From: Pseudomonas sp. ACM7
GTDB taxonomy: Bacteria; Pseudomonadota; Gammaproteobacteria; Pseudomonadales; Pseudomonadaceae
Assembly: GCF_004136015.1 (NCBI RefSeq)
Contig: NZ_CP024866.1
Location: 6,010,244-6,074,243 of the forward strand
Length of the DNA: 64,000 nt
Reading direction: 5' to 3'
A program made the translations under genes and the position numbers. The stretch's first letter is position 1, and each line of letters opens with the position of its first letter. Below, piece by piece: positions 53,950 to 63,160 of the stretch. The notes below the pieces were generated by a model, which searched no databases, had not been told where the DNA came from, and worked only from the letters and a program-made list of their open reading frames with translations.

Positions 53950-54822
53950 ATGACCCTTACCCAACTGGAGATATTTTCTCTGGTCGCCGAGCTTCAAGGC
54001 TTTACGGCGGCAGCCAATCGCTTGGGGATTTCCCAATCCGCGGTCTCTCACGCCCTCAAGTCGCTGGAACAGGAATTGGGCGTCGAGCTGCTGCGCCGGC
54101 ATCAGTCCCGGGTCGAACTCAGCGACATCGGCCAACAGCTTTTGCTGCGCGCCCGGGCGATGCTGGGCCTGGCCAACACCTTGCGCCAGGAAGCGGCGGA
54201 TGCGCGCGGGATGAAACGCGGCACATTGCGCATCGGCTCGTTCGGCCCGACCTCATCGATCAAACTGCTGCCGCTGATCCTGCAGCACTACCGCGCGGCT
54301 CACCCGGGCATCGAGGTCCACATTGACGAAGGCCCGGACCGGCAGGTGATCCAGTGGCTGGAGGAACGGCGTATCGATATCGGCTTCGTGGTGTTGCCCG
54401 AGGAGCGGTTCGACACCTTTGCGCTGATCGCAGACCAAATGGTCGCGCTGCTACCCGTCGATCATCCGCTGGCCCGTCGCGACAGCCTGACCCTGAGCGA
54501 TTTGTGCAACGACCCCTTTGTCTTGACCGAGGCCGGTTCCTCGGAACTGGTGTCGCGACTGTTCAGTGCCGCCCGGCTAACTCCGAACATCCGTTATCGC
54601 TGCTCGCAACTACTGAGCACGCTGGACACCGTTGGCCGAGGCGACGCGCTGACGGTTGTCGCCGAAAGCTCATTACCCGACGACCGCGACAGTCGCTATG
54701 TGAAAAAACCGCTATCGCCACCGGTCATCCGTCAGGTTGGTCTGGCGGTACTCGACCAGCGCCAGTCATCCCCTGCGGCGCTGGCTTTTATCAAACTGGC
54801 CGAACGCCTGAATTACCGTTGA
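53950..54822 (+). CDS. LysR-family transcriptional regulator
   Basis: A 290-residue LysR regulator. The helix-turn-helix is LEIFSLVAELQGFTAAANRLGISQSAVSHALKSLE..., and the effector domain starts near RGTLRIGSFGPTSS with LLPLILQHYRAAHPGIEV. It resembles CysB/GltC-type regulators of exporters. It is divergent from the DMT exporter; a palindromic or T-N11-A site probably exists in the 79-base gap, but was not certain enough to mark. Confidence 0.88.
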   Translation: MTLTQLEIFSLVAELQGFTAAANRLGISQSAVSHALKSLEQELGVELLRRHQSRVELSDIGQQLLLRARAMLGLANTLRQEAADARGMKRGTLRIGSFGPTSSIKLLPLILQHYRAAHPGIEVHIDEGPDRQVIQWLEERRIDIGFVVLPEERFDTFALIADQMVALLPVDHPLARRDSLTLSDLCNDPFVLTEAGSSELVSRLFSAARLTPNIRYRCSQLLSTLDTVGRGDALTVVAESSLPDDRDSRYVKKPLSPPVIRQVGLAVLDQRQSSPAALAFIKLAERLNYR

Positions 54823-54934
54823 GCGGCACACACACCGAGGGCCAACTATCATGGCCTCTACCTGAACTCTTTTTGGAAGGCGTCCCGTCCTGCCAGCATT
54901 TGAGAGCCCTACTTCATCGTGACAGGTTTCGCAA

Positions 54935-56470
54935 ATGCCACTGAACGTCAAAACCCGCCGCAAACGCGGTATCAGGATGGCTGTGACGCTACTGAGCGGA
55001 TTACTCCCGGTGCTGTTGGGATTTGCCATTCTTTATATGCAAGCTGAGCGTGCGCTCAAGCAAAGCACTGAACAGACGGCCGAAGAAGCCATTCGCCAAT
55101 TCGAATTGATGCTCGACAACACCGCCCAGGCCGCTCGGGAGCTTCTGCCGCTGGCCGGCCAAAACTGCAACGACGTCAAACTGGCCTTGCGCGAACAGGT
55201 CACCCGCCGGCCGTTCGTGCGCTCGACCAATCTGGTGTGGGACAACACCATTTACTGCAGCTCTTTGTTCGGTGAAGTTCAGGAAACGATCGGTTCCGGC
55301 GACTACAGTGAAGGCGCATTGTTGCTGATGAAGGGCAACCCGGTCACGCCTGATACCGCATTGCTTGTGTATCGGCTCAGCAAAGAAAAACAGGGCGCGA
55401 TGAGCACCCTGGACGGGTATCACCTGAGTAACGTACTGCGGCTGATCGGTCGCAAGACATTGCTGCTACTCCAAGTGGGCCCCCATTGGTTGTCCGCCGA
55501 TGGCAAATTCCATGAAGGTGTCCTGCCTGCCTTTGCGGTGGCGCAAACCCAATTGGCGTCCTCGCGTTACGCCTTTTCTGTGACGGCCGGGTTTCCCGAA
55601 GGCGAAACCTGGCGCTTCATGAGCAGTGAGTATCCGCCGCTGTTCAGCTTGCTGATCTTCTTCGGTGTGATTTCCGGATTGATCGGGCACTTTGTGCAAA
55701 AACGCTCGTCATCACCGAGCAATGAAATGCGGCGCGCCCTGGAGGCGGCGGAGTTCATTCCGTACTTTCAACCTGTAGTGCATGGCGATAACAAGAAGTG
55801 GTCCGGCGCCGAGGTGCTGATGCGATGGAATCATCCCAAGGAAGGTCTGGTGCGTCCGGAGCTGTTCATTCCGTTTGCCGAACACTCCGGACTGATCGTG
55901 CCGATGACCCGCTCATTGATGCAGCAGACCGCCGAATGGTTGGCGCCTGTTTCATCCTCTTTCGAGGGCGCTTTTCACATCGGCATCAACATTACCGCCA
56001 GCCACTGCAAGGACCTGGAACTGGTCGAGGATTGCCGTCAATTCCTAGCGGCCTTCGAACCGGGTGCCGTCAGCCTGGTGCTGGAACTCACCGAGCGCGA
56101 ACTCATCGAACCCACGGCCATCACCCACCAACTGTTCGAGCAGCTTCACGCGCTGGGCGTGATGATCGCGATCGATGACTTCGGCACCGGTCACTCAAGC
56201 CTGGGTTACCTGCGTCAGTTCAATGTGGACTTTCTGAAAATCGACCAGAGTTTTGTCGCCATGATCGGCGTTGACGCCCTCTCACGGCATATTCTGGACA
56301 CCATCATCGAACTCTCGGCCAAGCTCGATCTGGGTATCGTCGCCGAAGGCGTGGAAACCGTGGAGCAAAGTGATTATCTGACCGCCCACGGCGTGAACTT
56401 CTTGCAAGGTTATCTGTTCGGCCGGCCGATGCCCGGCGCGGACTTCATTAACGCATTAAGTCACCATTAA
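54935..56470 (+). CDS. CSS-domain EAL c-di-GMP phosphodiesterase
   Basis: A 511-residue membrane protein. Helices at about residues 14-35 and 227-247 flank a periplasmic CSS-motif domain with YCSSLFG at about 107-113. The EAL domain spans about 260-511: GAEVLMRW (the EAL signature reads EVL), NITASHC, ELTERELIE, AIDDFGTGHSSLGYL with the metal-binding Asp pair, KIDQSFV and GIVAEGVET. Catalytic Glu, Asp, Lys and Glu positions are all present, so it should hydrolyse c-di-GMP under periplasmic redox control like E. coli PdeC. Monocistronic. Confidence 0.87.
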   Translation: MPLNVKTRRKRGIRMAVTLLSGLLPVLLGFAILYMQAERALKQSTEQTAEEAIRQFELMLDNTAQAARELLPLAGQNCNDVKLALREQVTRRPFVRSTNLVWDNTIYCSSLFGEVQETIGSGDYSEGALLLMKGNPVTPDTALLVYRLSKEKQGAMSTLDGYHLSNVLRLIGRKTLLLLQVGPHWLSADGKFHEGVLPAFAVAQTQLASSRYAFSVTAGFPEGETWRFMSSEYPPLFSLLIFFGVISGLIGHFVQKRSSSPSNEMRRALEAAEFIPYFQPVVHGDNKKWSGAEVLMRWNHPKEGLVRPELFIPFAEHSGLIVPMTRSLMQQTAEWLAPVSSSFEGAFHIGINITASHCKDLELVEDCRQFLAAFEPGAVSLVLELTERELIEPTAITHQLFEQLHALGVMIAIDDFGTGHSSLGYLRQFNVDFLKIDQSFVAMIGVDALSRHILDTIIELSAKLDLGIVAEGVETVEQSDYLTAHGVNFLQGYLFGRPMPGADFINALSHH

Positions 56471-56703
56471 CTAGCGACGCTAAGCGACGAGACAAGGAGA
56501 TCGCGCACCCATTTGAATCAAAAGACTACTGTTGTTACATGAAGAAAAAGACAGGATTTACTCTTGGCCAATTAACTACTACAATTTTTCATGCCTGCGC
56601 TAGATTGGCAGGTGAGCCATTATCACCGAGTCGCTTCAAGGCTCTTGGCTTATAGCTTTGTTTGCGGTTGGTATCAGCCAAACACACTATTGGAGTAAAG
56701 ATA

Positions 56704-57066
56704 TTGTCCAGACTCGCTGAATTTCGTGCAGCTGAAAAGGCCCTTCAAGAGCAGCTCAAGCAGCTGGAAACCCTGAAGAATGATGCCGGGCTCAAGAAAG
56801 AAATCGAATTCGAAGAAAAGCTCCAGGGGCTGATGAAAACCTACGGCAAGAGCCTGCGCGACATCATCGCCATTCTCGATCCGAACCCGGCAAAATCCGG
56901 TCTGCAACAGCCGACGCCTAAAACCCGCCGCGCTCGCGTGGTCAAGGTTTATCAGAATCCGCACACCGGTGAACTGATTGAAACCAAGGGTGGCAACCAC
57001 CGCGGCCTGAAAGCCTGGAAGGAACAATACGGTGCAGCTACCGTTGATTCCTGGCTGCGTGGCTAA
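56704..57066 (+). CDS. MvaT-family H-NS-like nucleoid protein
   Basis: A 120-residue xenogeneic silencer of the Pseudomonas MvaT/MvaU family. The N-terminal coiled coil is SRLAEFRAAEKALQEQLKQLE...KKEIEFEEKLQ, a Lys/Arg-rich linker follows, and the DNA-binding end is VYQNPHTGELIETKGGNHRGLKAWKEQYG, an AT-hook-like minor-groove reader. The start is TTG with GGAG 8 bases upstream; a 14-residue in-frame extension is not used by the family. It binds A/T-rich DNA and is expected to silence acquired regions such as 29.8-36.3 kb here. The 233-base leader may carry regulation. A terminator follows. Confidence 0.9.
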   Translation: MSRLAEFRAAEKALQEQLKQLETLKNDAGLKKEIEFEEKLQGLMKTYGKSLRDIIAILDPNPAKSGLQQPTPKTRRARVVKVYQNPHTGELIETKGGNHRGLKAWKEQYGAATVDSWLRG

Positions 57067-57081
57067 GCACTCACGGTGACA

Positions 57082-57110
57082 AAAAAAGCCCTGCCAATGC
57101 AGGGCTTTTT
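57082..57110 (+). terminator. Rho-independent terminator
   Basis: AAAGCCCTGC and GCAGGGCTTT form a 10-bp stem with a 4-base loop and a T-run, 15 bases after the MvaT-family stop. Confidence 0.88.
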
Positions 57111-57241
57111 CATGGACGCCTTCTAAATGCAACGATTAGCGTCGATCAACTCGCTACTTGCTGAATAACTTTGTGCTTAATCCGTTTGGGTATCTAAAAA
57201 TTTCAGAATGCGCTGAAACCGGCAGCCATTGAAATCATTAA

Positions 57242-57766
57242 CTAAAGTTTCAAGCTGTTACGGGCCGCGTCTATTTCATCCTGACTTGCCTTATAAACCT
57301 CAGCCTGCCCCGCGTAGGAAAGAACATAGGCCTTATCGGCATCCACGGCGGCAACCAATGTTTGAGAGAGCACATGCCTTCCGTTCTGCGTGATCGTGCA
57401 GGTTGTTTCCAGCGCTGATAAGCGGCTCAAGGTCGTCGGATGAATCTTGTTGCAGACACTTTGATAACCGCCTTGAAAGAAGTCCTTCTGCACCGACTTG
57501 CGCATCTCCAGCAATACGCCCTGCAGATTCACCTGATGACCACTTTCCACCTGAGTCATGGTCAACTCCATCACCATCACCGGCGTGCCACCCTGATCGT
57601 TTTTCACCGCACGCTGGCGGGAAACGTGGGTGTTGGCGTCATCTTGCGGGACGGCTTCGACTTCCCAGCCGTTGGGCCAGGTCATGACTGGCGCGTCTGC
57701 GTGAGCGCTGTTAACACCTGAAAGCACGCCGATCAGGACGAACATAGATTTACAGAAACGAATCAT
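57242..57766 (-). CDS. Exported DUF4946-type protein
   Basis: A 174-residue exported protein found in Pseudomonas (DUF4946-like). The signal peptide ends near AHADAP (about residue 24). The mature domain starts MTWPNGWEVEAVPQDDANTHVSRQRAVK and contains two Cys residues (SVCNKIHP, ETTCTITQ) likely to form a disulphide. Function is unknown. ATG 57766 is preferred to GTG 57778. Product family is from memory and moderately certain. Confidence 0.65.
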   Translation of the reverse strand: MIRFCKSMFVLIGVLSGVNSAHADAPVMTWPNGWEVEAVPQDDANTHVSRQRAVKNDQGGTPVMVMELTMTQVESGHQVNLQGVLLEMRKSVQKDFFQGGYQSVCNKIHPTTLSRLSALETTCTITQNGRHVLSQTLVAAVDADKAYVLSYAGQAEVYKASQDEIDAARNSLKL

Positions 57767-57911
57767 TGCAATGAACACTCACGGATTGAACCGTAAAGTC
57801 TGAGCCTCGCCCGCCTGTCAGGCAATAGCCGACGCTTTGGGTTTGGTGATGTCAGAGCCCTTGCGTATCATTGTCGCCATTCGTTAGCCCCACTTATTTT
57901 CCGGAGGGCCC

Positions 57912-58433
57912 ATGAGCCTGCACGAATTGAACACCTTCCCAGGCGTGACTGCCCAACCTGACACCGCCACCCAGAAGTTCGTCTTCAACCACACCATGCT
58001 GCGGGTCAAGGACATCACCAAGTCCCTGGATTTCTACACGCGCATTTTGGGTTTCTCGCTGGTGGAAAAACGTGACTTCCCGGAAGCCGAGTTCAGCCTG
58101 TACTTCCTGGCGCTGGTCGATAAAAACCAGATCCCGGCCGACGCTGCTGCCCGCACTGAATGGATGAAGTCGATCCCCGGCATCCTCGAACTGACCCACA
58201 ACCACGGCACCGAGAACGACGCGGATTTCGCTTACCACAACGGCAACACCGACCCGCGTGGTTTTGGCCACATCTGCATCTCGGTGCCGGATATCGTCGC
58301 TGCGTGCGAGCGCTTCGAAGCGCTGGGCTGCGATTTCCAGAAGCGCCTGAATGATGGCCGCATGAAGAGCCTGGCCTTTATCAAAGACCCGGATGCGTAC
58401 TGGGTTGAGATCATCCAACCTGCCCCACTTTAA
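57912..58433 (+). CDS. gloA: Lactoylglutathione lyase (glyoxalase I)
   Basis: A 173-residue metal-dependent glyoxalase I converting the methylglyoxal-glutathione hemithioacetal to S-lactoylglutathione. Ligands are visible as His in VFNHTMLRVKD, Glu in GILELTHNHGTE, His in GFGHICISVPD and Glu in YWVEIIQP. The length and TRILGFSLVEKRDFPEAEFSLYFL match the longer (yeast/Pseudomonas GloA) form. A REP pair and a bidirectional terminator separate it from ahpF. Confidence 0.93.
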   Translation: MSLHELNTFPGVTAQPDTATQKFVFNHTMLRVKDITKSLDFYTRILGFSLVEKRDFPEAEFSLYFLALVDKNQIPADAAARTEWMKSIPGILELTHNHGTENDADFAYHNGNTDPRGFGHICISVPDIVAACERFEALGCDFQKRLNDGRMKSLAFIKDPDAYWVEIIQPAPL

Positions 58434-58452
58434 GCCCCGCTGCAGATCCCCT

Positions 58453-58540
58453 GTGGGAGCGGGCTTGCTCGCGAATGCGGTGTGTCATTCAGCAGCGATA
58501 TCGGCTGATGGTCCGCATTCGCGAGCAAGCCCGCTTCCAC
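58453..58540. repeat. REP inverted pair
   Basis: Two facing REP units, with the stem extended by GCGAATGCGG and CCGCATTCGC inside the pair. The right copy has GCTTCCAC instead of GCTCCCAC. Confidence 0.9.
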
Positions 58541-58560
58541 ATTTGGAATGTGCACGACAC

Positions 58561-58592
58561 AAAAAAACCCATGATCACTCATGGGTTTTTTG
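58561..58592. terminator. Bidirectional rho-independent terminator
   Basis: AAAAAACCCATGA and TCATGGGTTTTTT form a 13-bp stem with a 4-base loop (TCAC), usable on both strands between converging gloA and ahpF. Confidence 0.9.
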
Positions 58593-58610
58593 TGTTTTCA
58601 GCGTCGGGTT

Positions 58611-60173
58611 TTATGCCGGGGCCGAGGTCCGGATCAAGTGATCGAATGCGCTCAAGGAAGCCTTGGCGCCCTCGCCCACCGCAATCACGATCTGCTTGTA
58701 CGGCACGGTGGTCACGTCACCGGCAGCGAACACGCCCGGCATTGAAGTCTCACCGCGAGCATCGACGATGATCTCACCGCGAGGCGACAACTCGATGGTG
58801 CCTTTGAGCCAATCGGTGTTTGGCAGCAAGCCGATCTGCACGAAGATCCCTTCCAGCTCGACGGTAAGCAATTCATCCGACTGACGATCCTTGTAGCGCA
58901 GGCCGTTGACCTTCTGACCGTCGCCCAACACTTCAGTGGTTTGCGCACTGGTGATCACGGTGACGTTCGGCAGGCTGTGCAACTTGCGCTGCAAGACCGC
59001 ATCGGCGCGCAGCTGCACGTCGAACTCCAGCAGTGTTACATGGGACACGATACCCGCCAGGTCGATGGCCGCTTCGACGCCGGAGTTACCGCCGCCAATC
59101 ACCGCTACGCGCTTGCCTTTGAACAGCGGACCGTCGCAGTGCGGGCAGTACGCCACGCCTTTGTTGCGGTATTGCTGCTCACCCGGGACGTTCATTTCAC
59201 GCCACCGCGCACCGGTCGCCAGGATCACGGTCTTGGCTTGCAGGGTCGCGCCGCTGGCGAAGTGGACTTCGTGCAACTTGCCGTTCTTGCCCGGCACTAA
59301 CTTGTCGGCGCGTTGCAGGTTCATGATGTCGACGTCGTACTGCTTGACGTGTTCTTCCAGTGCTACAGCCAGTTTCGGCCCTTCGGTTTCCTGCACGGAG
59401 ATGAAGTTCTCGATGGCCATGGTGTCGAGCACCTGCCCACCAAAACGTTCAGCCGCCACACCGGTACGAATGCCTTTACGGGCAGCGTATATCGCGGCCG
59501 AAGCACCGGCCGGGCCACCGCCGACGACCAGTACGTCAAAGGCTTCTTTGGCGCTGATCTTCTCGGCTTGACGCTCGATCCCGCTGGTGTCGATCTTGGC
59601 AAGGATTTCTTCAAGGCCCATACGACCCTGACCGAAGTTCACGCCGTTCAGGTAAATGCTTGGCACGGCCATGATCTGACGGTCATTGACTTCGGCCTGG
59701 AACAGCGCGCCGTCAATGGCAACGTGGTGGATGTTCGGGTTAAGCACGGCCATCAGGTTCAATGCCTGGACCACGTCCGGGCAGTTCTGGCAGGACAGCG
59801 AGAAGTAAGTCTCGAAGCTGAACTCGCCTTTGAGCGAACGGATCTGTTCGATCACTTCAACGCTGGCCTTCGAAGGGTGACCGCCGACTTGCAGCAGGGC
59901 CAGCACCAGGGATGTGAATTCGTGGCCCATCGGGATGCCGGCGAAACGCAGGCTGATATCGGCACCCGGGCGGTTGATCGAGAACGATGGTTTACGTGCA
60001 TCGTCACCGTTGTCGAGCAAGGTAATTTGGGTAGAAAGACTGGCAACGTTTTTCAGAAGAGCGAGCATTTCCTGGGATTTCGCACCGTCGTCGAGGGAAG
60101 CAATGATCTCGATCGGCTGGGTGACCCGTTCCAGGTATGACTTCAACTGGGCTTTAAGATTGGCGTCCAACAT
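58611..60173 (-). CDS. ahpF: Alkyl hydroperoxide reductase subunit F
   Basis: A 520-residue flavoprotein disulphide reductase. The N-terminal double thioredoxin-fold domain has the CQNC pair Cys128-Cys131; the FAD motif [12 protein letters not shown] is at about 216; the thioredoxin-reductase-type active site is Cys343-Cys346 in [10 protein letters not shown], with an NAD(P)H motif [11 protein letters not shown] after it. It takes electrons from NADH to AhpC. MLDANLK is the conserved start; an upstream ATG five codons earlier is possible. It follows ahpC on the same strand across a terminator. Confidence 0.95.
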   Translation of the reverse strand: MLDANLKAQLKSYLERVTQPIEIIASLDDGAKSQEMLALLKNVASLSTQITLLDNGDDARKPSFSINRPGADISLRFAGIPMGHEFTSLVLALLQVGGHPSKASVEVIEQIRSLKGEFSFETYFSLSCQNCPDVVQALNLMAVLNPNIHHVAIDGALFQAEVNDRQIMAVPSIYLNGVNFGQGRMGLEEILAKIDTSGIERQAEKISAKEAFDVLVVGGGPAGASAAIYAARKGIRTGVAAERFGGQVLDTMAIENFISVQETEGPKLAVALEEHVKQYDVDIMNLQRADKLVPGKNGKLHEVHFASGATLQAKTVILATGARWREMNVPGEQQYRNKGVAYCPHCDGPLFKGKRVAVIGGGNSGVEAAIDLAGIVSHVTLLEFDVQLRADAVLQRKLHSLPNVTVITSAQTTEVLGDGQKVNGLRYKDRQSDELLTVELEGIFVQIGLLPNTDWLKGTIELSPRGEIIVDARGETSMPGVFAAGDVTTVPYKQIVIAVGEGAKASLSAFDHLIRTSAPA

Positions 60174-60218
60174 ACGGGCGATTTCCATGCTTTTAATAGG
60201 GAGTGAATTCGAAAAAAA

Positions 60219-60247
60219 ACGCCCGAGCGAATCTCGCCCGGGCGTTT
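60219..60247 (-). terminator. Rho-independent terminator between ahpC and ahpF
   Basis: CGCCCGAGCGA and TCGCCCGGGCG form an 11-bp stem with one mismatch and a 3-base loop. On the minus strand it is followed by a run of eight Ts. It ends most ahpC transcripts before ahpF. Confidence 0.88.
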
Positions 60248-60308
60248 TTGAGGGCGGTTGCAGCTTACTTAGGTGCGGAAACCCGCCCTGATGATGCGAT
60301 CCACAGAC

Positions 60309-60872
60309 TTAGATCTTGCCGACCAGGTCCAGGGACGGAGCCAGAGTGGCCTCGCCTTCTTTCCACTTGGCTGGGCAAACCTGGCCTGGGTGAGCAGCGA
60401 CGTACTGAGCAGCCTTGATTTTGCGCAGCAGCTCGGAAGCGTCACGACCCACACCGCCGTCGTTCAGTTCGACGATTTTGATCTGGCCTTCAGGGTTGAT
60501 CACGAAGGTGCCACGGTCAGCCAGACCTGCTTCTTCGATCAGCACGTCGAAGTTGCGGGAGATGGCGTGAGTCGGGTCGCCGATCATGGTGTACTGGATT
60601 TTGCTGATGGCTGGCGAAGTGTTGTGCCAGGCAGCATGAGCAAAGTGGGTATCGGTGGAAACGCTGTAGATCTCGACGCCCAGCTTCTGGAACGCGTCGT
60701 AGTTGTCAGCCAGGTCTTCCAGTTCGGTCGGGCAAACGAAGGTGAAGTCAGCTGGGTAGAAGAACACGACAGACCACTTGCCTTTCAGGTCAGCGTCCGA
60801 CACTTTTACGAAGTCGCCATTTTTAAAGGCGTCAGCTTTGAACGGTTTAACTTGGCTGTTGATGATAGGCAT
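60309..60872 (-). CDS. ahpC: Alkyl hydroperoxide reductase subunit C (peroxiredoxin)
   Basis: A 187-residue typical 2-Cys peroxiredoxin that reduces organic peroxides and hydrogen peroxide. The peroxidatic cysteine is Cys47 in DFTFVCPTE and the resolving cysteine Cys166 in GQVCPAKW. Sequence and length are those of E. coli-type AhpC. It is regenerated by AhpF, encoded downstream after a terminator. The start follows a good GAGAGTC site; a 35-residue in-frame extension is not used. High expression is expected; OxyR control is likely but no site was marked. Confidence 0.95.
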   Translation of the reverse strand: MPIINSQVKPFKADAFKNGDFVKVSDADLKGKWSVVFFYPADFTFVCPTELEDLADNYDAFQKLGVEIYSVSTDTHFAHAAWHNTSPAISKIQYTMIGDPTHAISRNFDVLIEEAGLADRGTFVINPEGQIKIVELNDGGVGRDASELLRKIKAAQYVAAHPGQVCPAKWKEGEATLAPSLDLVGKI

Positions 60873-61017
60873 CGATGACTCTCCGTCAGGGTTGAAAAGT
60901 TGGGTTGAGAAGTTGATGGCGTGAATCCTACCGACGCGATTGCCGGATGGCTCATTGGCAAAGCTCATGCTGCTCATTGGTTTTCGCTATTAGCCGAACG
61001 TATTAATAGAAGAAAAC

Positions 61018-61962
61018 TTACTTAGCAGCGCCAATGGTTTTTTCCGCGAGCGGTGTCATCCCGAGAAACGGGCTGGCTTCAACATAGCGCATGGCGGACT
61101 TCAAATCCTTCCAGCCCACGTAACTCATCAACGACTTCAAGTCCCACCCGCTCTGATGAGCCCAAGTGGCAAAGCCGCGCCGCAAGGAGTGACTGGTGTA
61201 GTGCTCGGCCGGGATGCCGGCACGTTCAAGCGCCTGGCGCAGTAACGGGATCACGCTGTTGGCGTGCAACCCCTCCTCGCTCAGGTGGCCCCAACGGTCG
61301 ATGCCCCGGAATACCGGTCCACGGACCAGCGCGGCTTCGGTGATCCAGTCGATGTACGCCTGCACCGGGCACAGGCGCTGCAACGCTGGCGTCTGGTAAG
61401 TCTTGCCGAGGTTTTCGCGGTCACTCTTGGTTCGCGGCAAATAGAGCGTGATGCCTGAGCCGGCAGCCGCTTGCACGTGCTCGATCTGTAACCGGCACAA
61501 CTCATCGCTACGAAAGCCGCGCCAGAAGCCCAACAGAATCAGCGCCCTGTCGCGCCTGGCCCGCAAAAGGGCAGGTTGATCGTGCTCAGATTTTGCGGTT
61601 TGCGCTTCTTGCTCCAACCAGGCAACCACTTGCTCCAGATGCTGAAGCTGTAATGGCTCGGCCTGTTTTTCTTGAGCCGGGTGTAGCGCGCGAATGCCCT
61701 TGAAGACCTTGCGCACCACCGGCGCCTTGGTGGGGTCGGGAAATCCCTGACTGTTGTGCCATTGCGCCAGTGCTGACAAACGCAACTTCAAGGTATTGAT
61801 CGACAGCACGCCCGCGTGAGCAACGAGGTAGCGCGCGACGCTGTCGCTGGTCGCTGGCAGGAAGCCGCCCCAACTGACTTCGAAATGCTCGATAGCCGCC
61901 CGGTAACTGCGACGGGTGTTGTCGCGGGTGGCGGCTTGCAGGTAACGATCCAGCTCAGTCAT
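61018..61962 (-). CDS. Tyrosine-type site-specific recombinase
   Basis: A 314-residue tyrosine recombinase. The N-terminal SAM-like core-binding domain is about residues 1-95. Catalytic residues appear as Arg151 in GFRSDEL, Lys179 (TKSD), His258 and Arg261 in SHSLRRGFATW, Trp284 in place of the second His (VGWKDLKSAMR), and Tyr293. All five are present. Phage or island integrases usually sit at a tRNA edge; here no tRNA, att duplication or phage gene is nearby, and it is divergent from a KfrA-like gene, so it is probably a resident domesticated recombinase. Relation to ahpC is only positional. Confidence 0.87.
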   Translation of the reverse strand: MTELDRYLQAATRDNTRRSYRAAIEHFEVSWGGFLPATSDSVARYLVAHAGVLSINTLKLRLSALAQWHNSQGFPDPTKAPVVRKVFKGIRALHPAQEKQAEPLQLQHLEQVVAWLEQEAQTAKSEHDQPALLRARRDRALILLGFWRGFRSDELCRLQIEHVQAAAGSGITLYLPRTKSDRENLGKTYQTPALQRLCPVQAYIDWITEAALVRGPVFRGIDRWGHLSEEGLHANSVIPLLRQALERAGIPAEHYTSHSLRRGFATWAHQSGWDLKSLMSYVGWKDLKSAMRYVEASPFLGMTPLAEKTIGAAK

Positions 61963-62083
61963 CGGCTCAACTCTCTAAAACGTACCGCTTTGGCGGGTGA
62001 AAACACGCCACAGGACTTATCACACGGGGTAATACCAGTATATCCCGCATGAATACCTATCGTATTTAAAGTTTTCCGTTTGC

Positions 62084-62117
62084 GTGGTACATTGTGTACT
62101 TTAGTGGCACGTACCAC
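62084..62117. promoter_or_regulatory. Candidate operator upstream of the KfrA-like gene
   Basis: GTGGTAC and GTACCAC are perfect 7-base arms 20 bases apart. Two further GTAC elements lie at 62096 and 62119. KfrA proteins autoregulate by binding such inverted repeats at their own promoters. It ends 23 bases before the ATG. Confidence 0.5.
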
Positions 62118-62140
62118 AGTACGAAATCGTAGGAGAACTC

Positions 62141-63160
62141 ATGGCTCGTGGCGGTGTAAATAAAGCAGTGGTCCAGGCAGCACGCTTGGCAATTTTGGCT
62201 CGCGGCGAAAACCCAAGCATCGATGCGGTACGGATCGAAATGGGCAACACGGGCTCGAAAACTACGATTCATCGCTATTTGAAGGAGCTGGATGACGGCG
62301 CCGAGCGCGCCGAAGTACCGGCGGAACCCATCGATGATGAGCTGGCGGGACTGGTCTCACGACTAGCACAAAGACTCAAGGAACAGGCTCAGGAGCCCAT
62401 CGATCAGGCCCGCGAGCAGTTCGATCAGCAAAAAAAACAGCTGGATACGCAGTTGCATGAAGCCCGACAAGCCAACACGCAATTGCAGCAGCAGTACGAG
62501 ATTCAATGCCTGGCACTGACTCAAGAGTCCGAGGCCCTGCAAGAAACCCGCGCCATGCTGCAGACCGAACAAACCCGCAACGCCGGACTGAACCAGGCGC
62601 TGGCCGATTTCGAATTACGCTTGCAAGACAAGGATGAGCAGATCCGCTCATTGGAAGAAAAGCACCTGCACGCTCGCGATGCCCTGGAACATTATCGCAA
62701 CGCCGTCAAAGAACAGCGCGAGCAGGAGCAACGTCGCCACGAAAGCCAGGTGCAGCAGATTCAGATGGAGTTGCGCCAGGCCCAGCAAAGCGCATCGGTG
62801 CGCCAGGATGAGATCACGCAACTGCACCGCGACAACGAGCGTTTGCTGACGGAGAACCGTGGCACCCTGAGAGAGTTGAGCCTACTGCAGGATCAACTCA
62901 AGCAAACCAACGCTCGACAGGATCAGCTACTGGAACAGGTGAACCGTATCGACAGCGAACGCACCCTCCTCCAGGAACGCTTGCGCGCTGCCCTGCTGGA
63001 AAGCCAGTCGTTGAAACAGAGCGTCGATGAGCAGTCGCAGATAAACAAAGCGCTGGAAATTGAGTTGCTCAAGACTCAGGCGAGCCTCGATGAGAGCGTG
63101 CGCCTGGCGGCCGTCATTGCGACAGCGCCAGACGCCTCAGAGCCCCAAAAGGACGATTAA
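62141..63160 (+). CDS. KfrA-like DNA-binding coiled-coil protein
   Basis: A 339-residue protein. Residues about 1-55 form a KfrA_N helix-turn-helix ([31 protein letters not shown]), and the rest (about 70-310) is one long Gln/Glu-rich coiled coil ([40 protein letters not shown]). KfrA is a plasmid regulator and partition-related filament former, and chromosomal relatives occur in Pseudomonas. AGGAG lies 6 bases before the ATG. It is divergent from the recombinase and convergent with gor, overlapping that gene's end by 4 bases. Confidence 0.8.
   Translation: MARGGVNKAVVQAARLAILARGENPSIDAVRIEMGNTGSKTTIHRYLKELDDGAERAEVPAEPIDDELAGLVSRLAQRLKEQAQEPIDQAREQFDQQKKQLDTQLHEARQANTQLQQQYEIQCLALTQESEALQETRAMLQTEQTRNAGLNQALADFELRLQDKDEQIRSLEEKHLHARDALEHYRNAVKEQREQEQRRHESQVQQIQMELRQAQQSASVRQDEITQLHRDNERLLTENRGTLRELSLLQDQLKQTNARQDQLLEQVNRIDSERTLLQERLRAALLESQSLKQSVDEQSQINKALEIELLKTQASLDESVRLAAVIATAPDASEPQKDD

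Noticed and set aside
56539..56655. 38-codon ORF upstream of the MvaT-family gene
   Set aside because: It starts with MKKKTGFTLG but has no ribosome site; more likely part of a long leader.
18560..58540. A CRISPR array from the many similar short repeats
   Set aside because: The units are REP pairs in facing orientation, scattered singly over 40 kb with no regular spacers and no cas genes.
61018..61962. A prophage or genomic island anchored by the integrase
   Set aside because: Flanks are core genes (ahpC, gor), with no tRNA, direct-repeat ends or phage genes.
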